Origin: Rhea pennata
Taxonomy: Eukaryota > Chordata > Aves > Rheiformes > Rheidae
Reading direction: 5' to 3'
DNA length: 64,000 nt
Assembly: GCF_028389875.1 (NCBI RefSeq)
Contig: NC_084663.1
Span: forward strand, 171,718,301 to 171,782,300
The notes under the pieces were generated by a model. The model saw nothing but the letters and a program-made list of their open reading frames with translations, was not told the origin of the DNA and did not search any database. Of the stretch, positions 50,189 to 60,610 are shown piece after piece (position 1 is the first letter of the stretch; every line of letters begins with the position of its first letter). A program made the translations under genes and the position numbers.

Positions 50189-50297
50189 TTCATAGAATCA
50201 TAGAATTACAGAATCAGTAAGGTTGGAAGGGACCTCTGGAGATCATCTAGTCCAACCTCCCTGCTCAGCAGGGTCGTCTAGAGCACGTTAGACAGTT
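50189..50297 (-). mobile_element. CR1 3' tail, short minus-strand copy
   Basis: On the plus strand this reads as the reverse complement of a CR1 tail: ATAGAATCATAGAATTACAG, then AAGGTTGGAAGGGACCTCTG, GAGATCATCTAGTCCAACC and TCTAGAGCACGTTAGACAG. About 109 bp remain, which is typical of heavily 5'-truncated CR1 insertions. The octamer tail is well kept and the tail core has few changes, so the insertion may be comparatively recent. It lies about 1 kb downstream of the 47.2-kb CR1 and points the opposite way. Confidence 0.93.
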
Positions 50298-53200
50298 AGA
50301 ATTCAACCAATATCACAAATTGCATTTCCAGGTCAAACCATAGTCTTGGTGGTACAGCGCAAGGAGTGGGTGTTATGGTTGGTGTTTTGGTTTGTGGAGG
50401 CTGGGGAAGGATATTGGGCACATAAAATAGGGTCAAGGGGTTAAGCAGTATGGTATCAGCAGGAAAAACAGGGAGTTTGCAGCTGGGGGGAAAGTAGTTG
50501 TGAACAGCAAGACGATGGGTGAATGTGAATGGTGACAGGCCTTGACCATGTGAAAATTTATAACTCAGCTTTGCCACGTCAAGGACACTATTTTCTGTTA
50601 AAAACAAACAGCACTAGGAATATGTCCCTACACTTTAGAAAATGGCTTTTAAAAACATCTCCCCCCTTACAAGCCTGCATATTCTTAACCATTTTGCACT
50701 ATCAGGGTTTTATCAAGCAACACTCAGTTTTACTTTAAAACATGCTCTTTGCAGGCAGAGGCTTTTAATTTGTTACAGTATCAAGCCTGGTGTTCATTTA
50801 AAAATTATGTGTGGCAAAAACGAAGAAAAAATTTGCAAATGTGGCTTCAGATGCATCTGTTCTTTTGAAGCCCCAAAATTGCTTCAATGTGGACAGTTAT
50901 TCTATGTTTATATACAGAAGCATATAAAATATGTTTTAAAAGGAAAATCATAATTGACCTATTATTTAGTGCTTTCAGTCTTTTAATTAATTGATCCCCT
51001 AATTATTGAAAACTGTAGCAGAACAAATGGTAAACAGGTTGGTTTGGAGTATTTTTTGTAAGGGTTTTAGTACATAGACATTCTGCAATACAGAAAAGCA
51101 TTCTACAGGATTATACAATATATTGCTTTTAAAATACAGTACAGCACTAGAGATCAAAGTTTTCTGAATACCTAAGTACATGTTCTGGAGCTGTCAGTCT
51201 ATTGTGGGAGTAATCTACGGATTAAAGTCCTTAGCAGGACATTAAAGTATGTTTAGACGTGATAAAGTGTAATGACTCAAAGGACTACCTCATGAAGACT
51301 GGATTATAGACAAAGAAAAAGCCTGAGATGTGAACTTTGGCTTGTGGCTTAAGCTCACATTACAAACTCAATATAATAGTTACATGTTATTATTTTCAAA
51401 TAAATTTACAGAGACATAGTTAAATGTATTGCACAGGATTTTATTTTATCTACTCTTTCTTCAGGCAAATTTTATCCTTCTACACATGAAACTGGTTTAA
51501 ATTCAATAAGATAACAGCAATTCTTTTTAACTTCCTAACAGCAACTTGCTGTGAGATTATCCTCCCTTTCTCTTTTGCAAATACATAAATCGGGGCTATT
51601 TAAAGGGTGAGAGATCATCAGCACAGGAGGGTCAGACATGCTCAGACTTCTGCTGTAGCTCACCATACCTTGCAGTAATTCCCCCTACTTACAGCTTCAC
51701 AAATGCAGAAAGTACTTTGTGGTAAAAAGAGGAATGTGGGAGAAGTCTGGGGAGATCCCCACAAGATTTAATAATTCCTTAGCAGAGGCTGTAAGGAACA
51801 ATGAGACTGAGCTGCCAAGAGGCTCTTTCCACCAAGTATGAGTTGCACGTCATACAAAAGATGCAGAAAAACAGGTTCTCCTATGAGTCTTCTTCCAGAA
51901 GTAACACCCAGATGGCAAAAGATGCATTTTTACCCCCTTTAAATGGGATAATCAAAAATGTACAAGCAGTCATAGATAAAGGGCTGAGTTCCTCATTCCA
52001 GTTCCTGCCATCCAACTGCCTCAACACAGCTCCATACTTCTTAACACCCTCTTGCTGTCTCTCCTTCTTATCCCATACTTACCCTCATCACTTTTGTCAG
52101 CTGTATGTTTGCATGTGGGCCAGCCTGTAGAGAGGTTTCTGGACCACCTTAGCTATGGATCCAAAACGCTGTGGATCCATTGCTTAGATATGGGTCCAAA
52201 GCCCCTCAGGCTGAGCAGGGAGCTGAAAGGCACATACTCACTTCTTGAATGGTGCCTGTCTACTAAATGACTGCGAAAAGAGTCGGCAAGGCTTCCTTCA
52301 TTAAAAAATAAATAAAAAGGGGTGAAAAAAAAGAAAAAAAAAAAGATGGAGCTATGACTGCATTTTTGAAGGGATGAGTTCTGCCATGCATAATGTGTTT
52401 CTGTTACTCCAGCCTTCTTAGGCCCCAAGTGACATTATATTAGCTACAACTAAACTGATAGATACAGATGCTCCAATGAGTGAGCCGTGGCCCTAGAACC
52501 CTTGCTGCCAAGTGCCAGTCTACTACATTGCTTATGACTACCTCTCCCCAGAGCAGCTTGGTGACATGTGCGCCACATAACTCTGAGACCTGGGTCTTCA
52601 ATGGACCACCTATGGTACATATGCAGCTCTTAGGCACTGCAATTATTTTTAGTAGATGTCTTCAGTCCATATTATAATATATAAAAAATAAGGTGAGGAC
52701 TATGGTCCAGAGACCGATGTTTTCATTGCATGAAAGAGAGGGATGAGGAGAACTCTAAGGAGGCTAAGACTGCTCAGTTACTTTTGAGGACTGTAACTGG
52801 CCAAGAGAGCAAAATCTGGTGTAGTCTTGTTCACATTGTCTGTTGGGGGCAGTGCTGTGTGATATATCCTCAGAAGACCACTCAGGTTTCATTTCAGAAT
52901 GAACCAGTCAATTCATTCTGAAAGAGAGCCTAAGAATAAACTTCATTATGCATGTAAAAAGAAAGGTTTGGGAGAAACTAGATTCCTAGGTATCTGAGCT
53001 GGAGCAGCTTCTGCAGAAGCAGAACTGCAGACAGGGAACTTTTGGTAGAAAAAAGAAAGGCAATAAAGAGTTTGGGGCTTTCCATAGTTACATGCCCCTA
53101 AGCATCAGATTTCTGGATTGCAGTTTCAGATTTAATTCCTTTTTTGGAGCTGGTTTCCAGTTGTGGGGTTTGATGGAATCTATCTGCATAGCTTGTCTCC

Positions 53201-54304
53201 TCACAAGGTCTGACACTTCTCTTCAAGATTAAGATGCTATATAGGTATATGCGCACTGATGTCTGAAGTATGTGCTAGATGTTACAGTCAGCAGAGACCT
53301 AAGGCATGATTAAGTTGTCTTAACATTTGAGATGCCCTACAGTGTCCGAGGCATCCATAGGGGACTGGCAGACATAGCAGTCTTGTGCCATATGTAACAC
53401 AAGACCTATGGGACAACCTCACCCATCTGGTCCAGCAGCAAGTGACCAGGGTCTGCAAAAGTGTCACAAATGTCATAAGTGCCTGCGTCTCGGCAACCGC
53501 TGCCAAGTACACGACGTAAAATTTTGCTTATTGACGACTTCACCAGTCAGCCCTGAGAAATCTGCATGCCGTTATTTCAAAGTATATACTGCTTCCTAAA
53601 GAAGTGCTAGCAAAACATTGCAGTCTTATTTGCTCTTTTTTTTTATCTTGAAACTAGAGTGTTAAACCTGAAACTATGTAAATTCATTGTCTTATTATTA
53701 TGTAGGACTCTCAGTTCCCTGCAACTCAGCTATCAAAGTAAGTAAACGCCTTCAGTTTTTCCTGTCATTATGCTGACAATCTTGAAATGAGGCTTACTCA
53801 GGAGATGATCTTTCTAAAAGTAAATTTCAACTAGTAAAAAATAAATATTTGTCAAGAAAATATAGCACATATTTCCCAATGGTCCTTCAGTTTCACTGTC
53901 TCTATGAAAGAAAAAATAAAACTAAATTACTGACACATTTTCCCTAAATAGCATTAACTGTCACCCTGATAAAGCATCAAGGAATTAATATCTGGCAAAG
54001 ATGGGCAAAATCTCTGAGTGCCAGTATCTAAACGGGTAATTGTACTTCGCCCTCAGTGCTGCTAAACTGAGAGTCCCAGACCTGTGCTTTTTAAATTCAT
54101 TTCAGTGGCTGCTGTTCTGAGCGGAATTTTTTGGGTGTAAAATGCATGATTTTTTTCATGACTATGCCAATATGGTGAATGTATCTAACTATTATGCAGT
54201 TGCTCAGCTTATCTTTAGGTAAAGAGCTGTAGTAGAGATTTATGTTAATACTCTTTTCGTTTTGGGGTGTACAGAAAGTTTAGTTGTATGGAAGGTGGCT
54301 GCAC
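50298..54304. other. Unique DNA, nothing recognised
   Basis: There is a GT-rich stretch near 50362-50405 and an A-rich run at 52325-52344. A Cys-rich short frame at 53459-53505 does not match a zinc-finger spacing. No exon is supported. Confidence 0.45.
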
Positions 54305-54352
54305 TACAATATTTGAACTCGGGACCAGAGAACCCTAGTGCTATTTAGTAGC
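54305..54352 (-). mobile_element. Possible ancient tRNA-derived SINE remnant
   Basis: On the minus strand, GCACTAGGGTTCTCTGGTCC followed by CGAGTTCAAAT fits the central part and B box of the same old tRNA-headed SINE group as the 11.9-, 18.5- and 57.2-kb remnants. Only about 48 bp support it and the A-box side is weak, so this is the least certain of the four. Confidence 0.35.
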
Positions 54353-54561
54353 AGTAAAATTGTCAGAAAGTTCTGAACTCTTACTGTTGACAGGCAAATT
54401 CTTGGTGCTGCTCATCAGAGCTCAAGTTCCCTACACAGTTCCCAGTTAATACTGGAAATGTAGGCTGCCGAAAATACATTCACCTTCTTGGTTATTAGTA
54501 GAAATTAATGACCTCACCCAGCTCATGATGTTTTGATTACTAGTAAGAAGTTTATTACAAT

Positions 54562-55057
54562 TACTCTGGATTCCCCAGTAGAAGAGAGACCTGGAGCTAC
54601 TGAAGTGAGCACAGTAAAGGGCTGTTAAGATGGTTGAGGGACTGGAGCATCGCTGTGATGAGGAAAGGCTGTGAGAGCTGAGACTGTTCAGCCTGGAGAA
54701 GAGAAGGCTGAGAGGGGATCTTATCACTGTGTACAAATATCTGAAGGGAGGATGTAAAAAGGATAGGGCCAGACTCTTTTCAGTGGTGTCCAGTGACAGG
54801 AGAGGCAACAGGCACAAACCGAAACACAGGATGTTTCATGTGAACCTTAGAAAAAACTTCTTCACTGTGAGGGTGACAGGGCACTGAAACAGGCTGCCTA
54901 GAGTTGTAGAATCTCCTTCCTTGGAGATATTCAAAAGCGGTCTGAACACAATCTTGGGTAATGTGCTCTAGATGATGCCACCTGAGTGGGGATGTGGACT
55001 AGATGATCTTCAGAGGCCCCTTCCAACCTTAACCCTTCTGTGATTATATGATTCTTA
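54562..55057 (+). mobile_element. CR1 3'-end fragment, about 0.5 kb
   Basis: This is a 5'-truncated CR1. It begins around CTCTGGATTCCCCAGTA (family: TTCTGGGCTCCCCAGTAC) and runs through GGACTGGAGCAT, TTCAGCCTGGAGAAGAGAAG, GGGGATCTTATCACTGTGTA and CTGAAGGGAGGATG. It then covers the GTGAGGGTGACAGGGCACTG and CTTGGAGATATTCAAAAG segments and the tail GATGATCTTCAGAGG, ending in TGTGATTATATGATTCT. Relative to the 47.2-kb copy it has more substitutions, including many CpG decays, so it is probably an older insertion or another subfamily. It is non-coding: stops are frequent in every frame. Confidence 0.92.
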
Positions 55058-55397
55058 CCAAAACATCTCTTCTCCAACATATATTTGGAGGCTAACCATT
55101 TTGCCCACTAGATACCTCTTTCCTGCTTGGCTAGGTAGGGTATACTCTACATATTTAGGCCATTCTCATGACTAATTGTTTCATCATTTTCTAAACATTC
55201 TATACATTTGTAGTCTCTACCATCATTTATTTTACTAATTTTGTGTAAGCTGCTGAATAACTGTGACTGTATGGGACACAGATATACATTAGATTGGAGT
55301 GGGTCATAGCTGGAAAGCGTCACACTGACAGAATAATAGCTTATTGAAATATTTTCTAAAGAGGTTTATGGTTCTTTAAAAATGCTTCCAGCATAGA

Positions 55398-55416
55398 TTT
55401 TTTTTTTTTTTTTTTT
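55398..55416. repeat. T19 homopolymer
   Basis: Nineteen T are followed by AATACTTATTG. It stands alone in AT-rich unique sequence, about 340 bp after the 54.6-kb CR1 copy. Confidence 0.95.
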
Positions 55417-55753
55417 AATACTTATTGAAATGTCACCAGAGGATACACTGTAGAGGATATACCTTTTATTTAGCTAGCTGGAAAACTAAAGAGAAGCTAA
55501 ATATATTTTTCCAGATGAATCTGAATATTTCTCTTGGAAAGGTATAATCAATCAAAACTTCAGTCTGTTAGAGCTGACTTTAATGGTAAGAGTTTAATTG
55601 GATTAGCTTTCCTTGTATGCTAGACACTCTTCTTTCAATGTCAGGAGTCCCTTCTTATAACAGTCCTGCCTCATTGCCCTGCAGTAGATTTCCATGGATT
55701 TATACATGAATTTCCCAGTGGAGGGGATATCAAGGACATAGTGTAAACAGACT

Positions 55754-56134
55754 TTAAACTCGGCTTGTTCTATTTACATGCACACGTATATCACAGCAGC
55801 CCGTAAAACTAAGGTGTCTGTGAACAGCAAGTGACCAATCTCCCTCCCAGGTATCAACCACGTCACTACACAACACCTGGTACGCAGAGAACCTCTCAGG
55901 TTTGAGAATTTGCTCAAATTCTGAAGAAGAAAGGAAACTTTCCTGCTGCTTACATAGCCCCTTTCCAAGGGCTATGGTCTCTGCTGGAATGTTACTTAAT
56001 GCAAAACGCACAGCACAAGATGTTCTCCCAACTCCGACAGCTACTTGCAGGGGAGGAAAAGAGCTTGGTAGATTATGTGTAATAATGCCACCTGCTGCCA
56101 CCCGCCAAGCTGAATTCGTAGAGCTGCAAAGCAA
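55754..56134 (-). other. Orphan open frame of 126 codons, coding status unknown
   Basis: This is one of the longest open frames outside CR1. The predicted product has no recognised domain, no clear membrane segment or signal peptide, and scattered Cys. Base composition here is more balanced than in flanking DNA. An overlapping plus-strand frame (55902-56198) is also open, which argues that openness here follows from composition. No family is recognised. Confidence 0.15.
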
Positions 56135-57149
56135 GGTAGTGGTTCTGTTTTTACCAGTTCCTCACCCTTATGAATTCATGACCTTAATTTGGAGTTGAAT
56201 GAGAATGGTACCTGAGCAACATCAAGGTAAACTGCGCATTATCTTAATGTTTCAAGACAACACCTGATTGAACTGTCAAACACATATTCCTAACGCACAA
56301 ATGCATGTTTTTATTTTACTAAAGTTAAAACAGATTGTTCATAAAAACAAACACAGTATCAAACCTCAACAGTCTGACTAGAGTTTTGTAAATATATTTA
56401 TGCTTCAGATGTTAACTTTTAAGGGTAAGAAAAAGAAAACATAACTTACTAGAGTCAATATGTCAGTATTTTCAGTAGTACTTAAATCACATTTTCAATT
56501 AAGTGGTCCATCCAGGGGAAACATGATATAAATCGTCAGCACACCAATATTTTTTAGATTTATGAAAGTAAATAAAACTTTTTTATTTTTTTCTAATTAC
56601 ATAGAATAGTAGTTCCATGTTTAAATAATCACGCAAATCTTCAAATCTCTGTCTGTTACTCCATTACATTCCTTTCCTATTGAATCCATAAATAAGGATT
56701 TTCTTAATTAATTTCAGATAGATTCAGAGTTTCTTGCACCAACTAAATGAATTTTTCAAACTCAAAACATAACATTCTAGTATAAAATCCACATGCAGCA
56801 CAGTGGAAGACTTGAATGTGTGCTTGAATGTTTGTAGTAACACGGTACACAGTTTCATAATTTACAAGCATTTCAGCGATCCTGGCAAAAGTAATGCATT
56901 ACACTTCCATCATATTTATAATTAGAGCTGGATACAGTCCACAGCACAAGTATTAAATCTTCCAAAAAATGTGTCTCAATCCTGTATTTTACAAAGCAGT
57001 GCTGACCGGAAAAACAGAAACACATTTCTATTTAGAGACATGATTTTACTAAAAGTGGATAAGGCATCAGTCTGCTTTTATTTCAGTGGATAAATACAAA
57101 TAACGTGCTTGCTTGGAACTTGGAAGAACCAAGTTCACCTTCCACATTT

Positions 57150-57222
57150 TACCTCAGGAGATTTAAACTCATGTCTCTCCTTTGAGACACGTAAGCACTG
57201 CATTGAGCTGAGGTGACTCTGT
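57150..57222 (-). mobile_element. Ancient tRNA-derived SINE remnant
   Basis: The minus strand reads CCTCAGCTCAATGCAGTGCT, then TACGTGTCTCAAAGGAGAGA, then CATGAGTTTAAATCTCCTGA. The AGCTCAATGCAGTGCTTACG part matches a tRNA A box and D arm. AGTTTAAATCTCC matches a B box (GGTTCAAATCCC) at tRNA spacing. It shares the layout of the 11.9- and 18.5-kb remnants, and the family is the same uncertain reptile tRNA-SINE group. Confidence 0.55.
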
Positions 57223-57589
57223 TAGATGCTTTTTACTTTACATAAATAGTTAACCTTTTATTGAAACATACAGCTGGACACAGCTGTTCAACATCCTAGC
57301 GGGCTGTATTACACTAGTCGATAGGATTTTTTGTTTATATTTTTTTTACCTACTCCACTGTAGGTAAATTAGGATAATCCTGCAGCCCCTGAGAGGATGA
57401 GCAAAAGTGTGATTTTTGACACCCAAGTTTGGAGAGCAGAAGGGCCCTTCAGTTCCCCTGTTTCATTTATAAATTTATTTGTGAAAAGAAGAACCAAGGG
57501 CATAGCAAAGGTGAGAGGAAGAAGGAGCTACAGAGCATTGAGAAAGTGACATTTTCCTTCTCTTCACCCTTTCACCACCAGCTGCAGGG

Positions 57590-57737
57590 CTCCTCCATCA
57601 CCTCCCCAGCCTCTCCGCACAAGGGGTGTGTAGCCTGCTACCCTTACCTTCCCTCTGCAGAAAACACTGTCCATCGTACGGGGCCGACCAGTACCGGGTG
57701 AAGGCCCCCGCCTCCGAGCGACTCTACGAGAGGACAA
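57590..57737. other. Small CpG- and GC-rich patch with splice-like flanks
   Basis: In AT-rich surroundings, 57640-57735 has an unusual density of CpG (CGTACGGGGCCGACC, then CCGCCTCCGAGCGACTCTAC). On the plus strand it follows a good pyrimidine tract and acceptor (CCCTTACCTTCCCTCTGCAG, ending at 57660), and one frame reads SYGADQYRVKAPASERLYER before a stop. On the minus strand the patch runs into GGGAAG|GTAAGG, a strong donor look-alike. Either strand could carry an exon, for example of a long non-coding RNA, or it could be chance. No known protein is recognised. Confidence 0.25.
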
Positions 57738-59931
57738 GCTTGTCTGTTAACAATTTATGAAGGTACCCCTTCATTTCCATTGCTTTTCTTGCAAAGTATT
57801 AGAATGAAAACTTTACTATGACAAATGGAATATTTCGTGGCAAATACAACACAATACTTGGGAGGGGGTGGCCAGAGAAGGGAGGCAACACCCCCTTCAA
57901 ATTTTACTGGCACAGTTGGCTCACTGACTCTCAATCTGAAAACTAAATTATTCTCAAAAATCAACTTTTTTTTTTGCTTTAGATTACTTTTATTTTATAG
58001 GTGTTCTGGTGACAAGAGGTAATTCACACATATCATGAGATTTTCGTTGATATTTCCTGAGTTTTTACAATGGTTACAAAAAGGGTCATAGACAACTGTT
58101 TATCTTAGGAAGCTGAATTTAATTAATTCTTGCTCCAGAGTGGAGCTGAAGTTTGAGAACTGATTTAGCTAATATTACATGATCTATTAGATTTTTCTAA
58201 AATACATGCCATCTAGCTGATGACATGATTTTTATGCATTTTCCTTTTGAGTCAAAAAGGAACATCTTCATTAAATAATTCACAGAAACAGATCTGTACA
58301 GTGTAACTAGCTTATTCAGCACAAAGATCTTAAACAATATTTCACTAAAAACACAAAACACTGGAGAATAGAGTATCAGCCCTATTTAATTAACAGTAAG
58401 GTTCTTTTAATTTCAAAAGAAATCACAGAAGGATTCAGAAGCTGATTTGGCATACTGAAGAGTTTTGTTTTTAAAATGCACTTAGTGCTCTGAAATGGGC
58501 AAGATTATCAGACCTGGAGACAACAGATAGCACAAGTGAAGTCCTCCAGGCTTTCTTCCACTGGCATTCCTGAGCTGATTTCTCTGATGAGATGCTGAGG
58601 AAAACAGTATAGAAGCATGCTTGGAAATACTAGTTATAAAACATGCTCCAAGAAAAACATTTTTTTGAAAATAAATTTGGGGATTTATTTTTCTCTTGGT
58701 CAGGGCTACCTGATGTAGCTCCAGTCCTTCCCAATGGGAAAGTGCAGTATTATAGCCATTTCCTTCATCCAGCGATGCGCTAACAGGGATGCATGCTGTT
58801 CAAAATAATTTTCATGACAGTGGTTGAAATGCATCGTTCACAACCTGGGCCAACTTTTATTTTTTTTTAACATGCTATAAAACCTGAATAACTGCTCAAT
58901 AACCAGTGTAGTTATGGCCATTTGACTCTAAGCAGTGGCATATGAAGAGGAAAATTCAGGTGAGGGTGAGATTGGAAGGTTAGTTTAGCTGAAGACACTG
59001 AATTACAGGAATATCTTTCCCAGTTCAGCATGCTGCATTCAGGCAGAATAAATCACCAGTGACTGGAAAGAAAGTGAGCAAAATCTCACAGCTCCAAAAT
59101 CTTTTCACTGACCTTCTAAAAAAGCTTATAACTGACTTCAAACAATCTTTGCATTTTGTCTAATATGCTTCCTTTTCAGGGAATGGTTATGTTCCAAGAT
59201 GCACACACCGTTACTCAGGCACACCCATACCGATCCTATGAATTATTTTGGAGGGCAAATTAGTGGTAATTTGATAATCAATTAGATAGTAGCCAAATGG
59301 AAAGAGTCTTCTGATCTGGTATAGCTCAGAGAAAAAAATGCATTTCAGTAGATTTGTGCAAAGAATAAGATTAAATGGCCACAACTGTATCACAACTTTC
59401 ATCATCAGTGTACTATATATATAAAAATTCCAAACAAATTTTCAGCTGAATGGAAATAGAAAAAAAAAGATGTCTTCACACAAATAAAAAGACTTTTATA
59501 ACTGATGACTATTTTTATATGGTGTATACTCAGTTTTGCTGATCACAACTCACTGTGTAATAAGGTGACAACAATCTCCCTTCAAAATGCCTAAGTAAAG
59601 AAATTTTGACTATATTGTACTTTCTAAAGGATGGAAAAAATGTCATAAAACGTTTTGCCAACTTTTTTCCCCACTAAGTAATATACAAAAAGGATGCTTT
59701 GAACCATCTCTGGAATCCAGCTTGAAATTCAAGCAGCAAAAAGTATGGCACCTTTATATTTCTTCTCAGATTCTTCTCTTTATTCCTCAGCCCCACTGTC
59801 TGTCATCCTTGTCATTTAATGATCCAGACTCTTCAGTGGAAGGGTGTTCTGCAAGGACAAGGAGGTTGCAAAAACCTCCTCCTTCAGAAAAGGTAGTATT
59901 TAGGGATCTCTGTCTTCAAAGTTCAATCTGC

Positions 59932-59934
<3 letters not shown>
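57738..59934. other. AT-rich unique DNA
   Basis: A perfect 8-bp hairpin lies at 59860-59880, just before the A38 run. Nothing else was recognised. Confidence 0.45.

Positions 59935-59972
<38 letters not shown>
59935..59972. repeat. A38 homopolymer
   Basis: Thirty-eight A follow TTCAATCTGCATT. There is no AATAAA in the preceding 40 bases, so a processed-transcript tail is not supported. It lies about 50 bp upstream of the old CR1 remnant and 55 bp downstream of a perfect 8-bp hairpin. Confidence 0.95.
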
Positions 59973-59974
<2 letters not shown>

Positions 59975-60019
59975 ACAGCACTCTCCACATCCTAAGAAAG
60001 CCATAATGGCATCAGAAAG

Positions 60020-60610
60020 GGTCAATCATGAGGACCCTTACAATGAGCTGTGCTATGAAGGATCTACCTTGTGAGAAAATGCTGAAAAGGCAGAGACTTC
60101 AATCTGAAGGTGGAGAAGCCTGAGGAGGAAATCTGATTGAGGCTTACAAAATCATGAAGGCAATGGATAAGGTGACTGCTGAACCTTATGTGCCAAATCC
60201 TGCAATACTGGAAGTGGGGAACCATCACTGAAAGTAGAGAAATCAGTTTCCAAACCAATGTAAAGTCAAAGTCCTTCTTTAGAGAGCAGGCAGTGAACTT
60301 CTGGAATCTGTTAACAGAGGAGGTTGTGGAGGCAGGTATTAGCAGCAGCTTCAAAAAGGCTTCAAAAAGACAAATTCATGGAAAATACATCCATAGTTGG
60401 ATACAAGAGGGAACAGGCAGGGATGGACTCTCTGATTTCTCTAATCCAACAGTTGCAGATGTTGGCAGAGGGTAAAGGGAAGGGGCTGTAGACAAAAGTG
60501 AGCTCCTGTGCTGCCAGTGCTTACGAGTTACTGCCACTCTCACAGGTGAGATGGGCGAGAGGGACTGCCAGCCTAAGCCTGACCGACCGCTATGCTCTTG
60601 TGTTCCCGTG
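60020..60610 (+). mobile_element. Ancient CR1-like LINE remnant (turtle/amniote type)
   Basis: This is a decayed LINE 3' region that differs from the other CR1 copies here. Readable landmarks in order are GAGGCTTACAAAATCATGAA, GAACTTCTGGAATCTGTTAAC, GAGGAGGTTGTGGAGGCAGG, TTCAAAAAGACAAATTCATG, ATCCATAGTTGG and AACAGGCAGGGATGGACTCT. A final segment, CTGACCGACCGCTATGCTCTTGTGTTCC, resembles the close of turtle CR1 (TCTGACCCAGTATGGC...CTTATGTTC). These match the 3' part of the CR1 type common in turtles and other reptiles, as I remember it. No frame stays open for long. A local duplication of TTCAAAAAGGC is seen near 60349-60368. Boundaries are approximate; the 5' side merges with sequence after a 38-A run. 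Confidence 0.7.

Noticed and set aside
53459..53505. Cys-rich CHKCHKCLRLGNRC peptide as a zinc finger or zinc knuckle
   Set aside because: Spacing does not fit the known classes and the frame is short and isolated.
57660..57737. Minus-strand LVESLGGGG string suggesting an immunoglobulin V segment
   Set aside because: No further framework or Cys/Trp pattern follows; a chance resemblance in GC-rich sequence.
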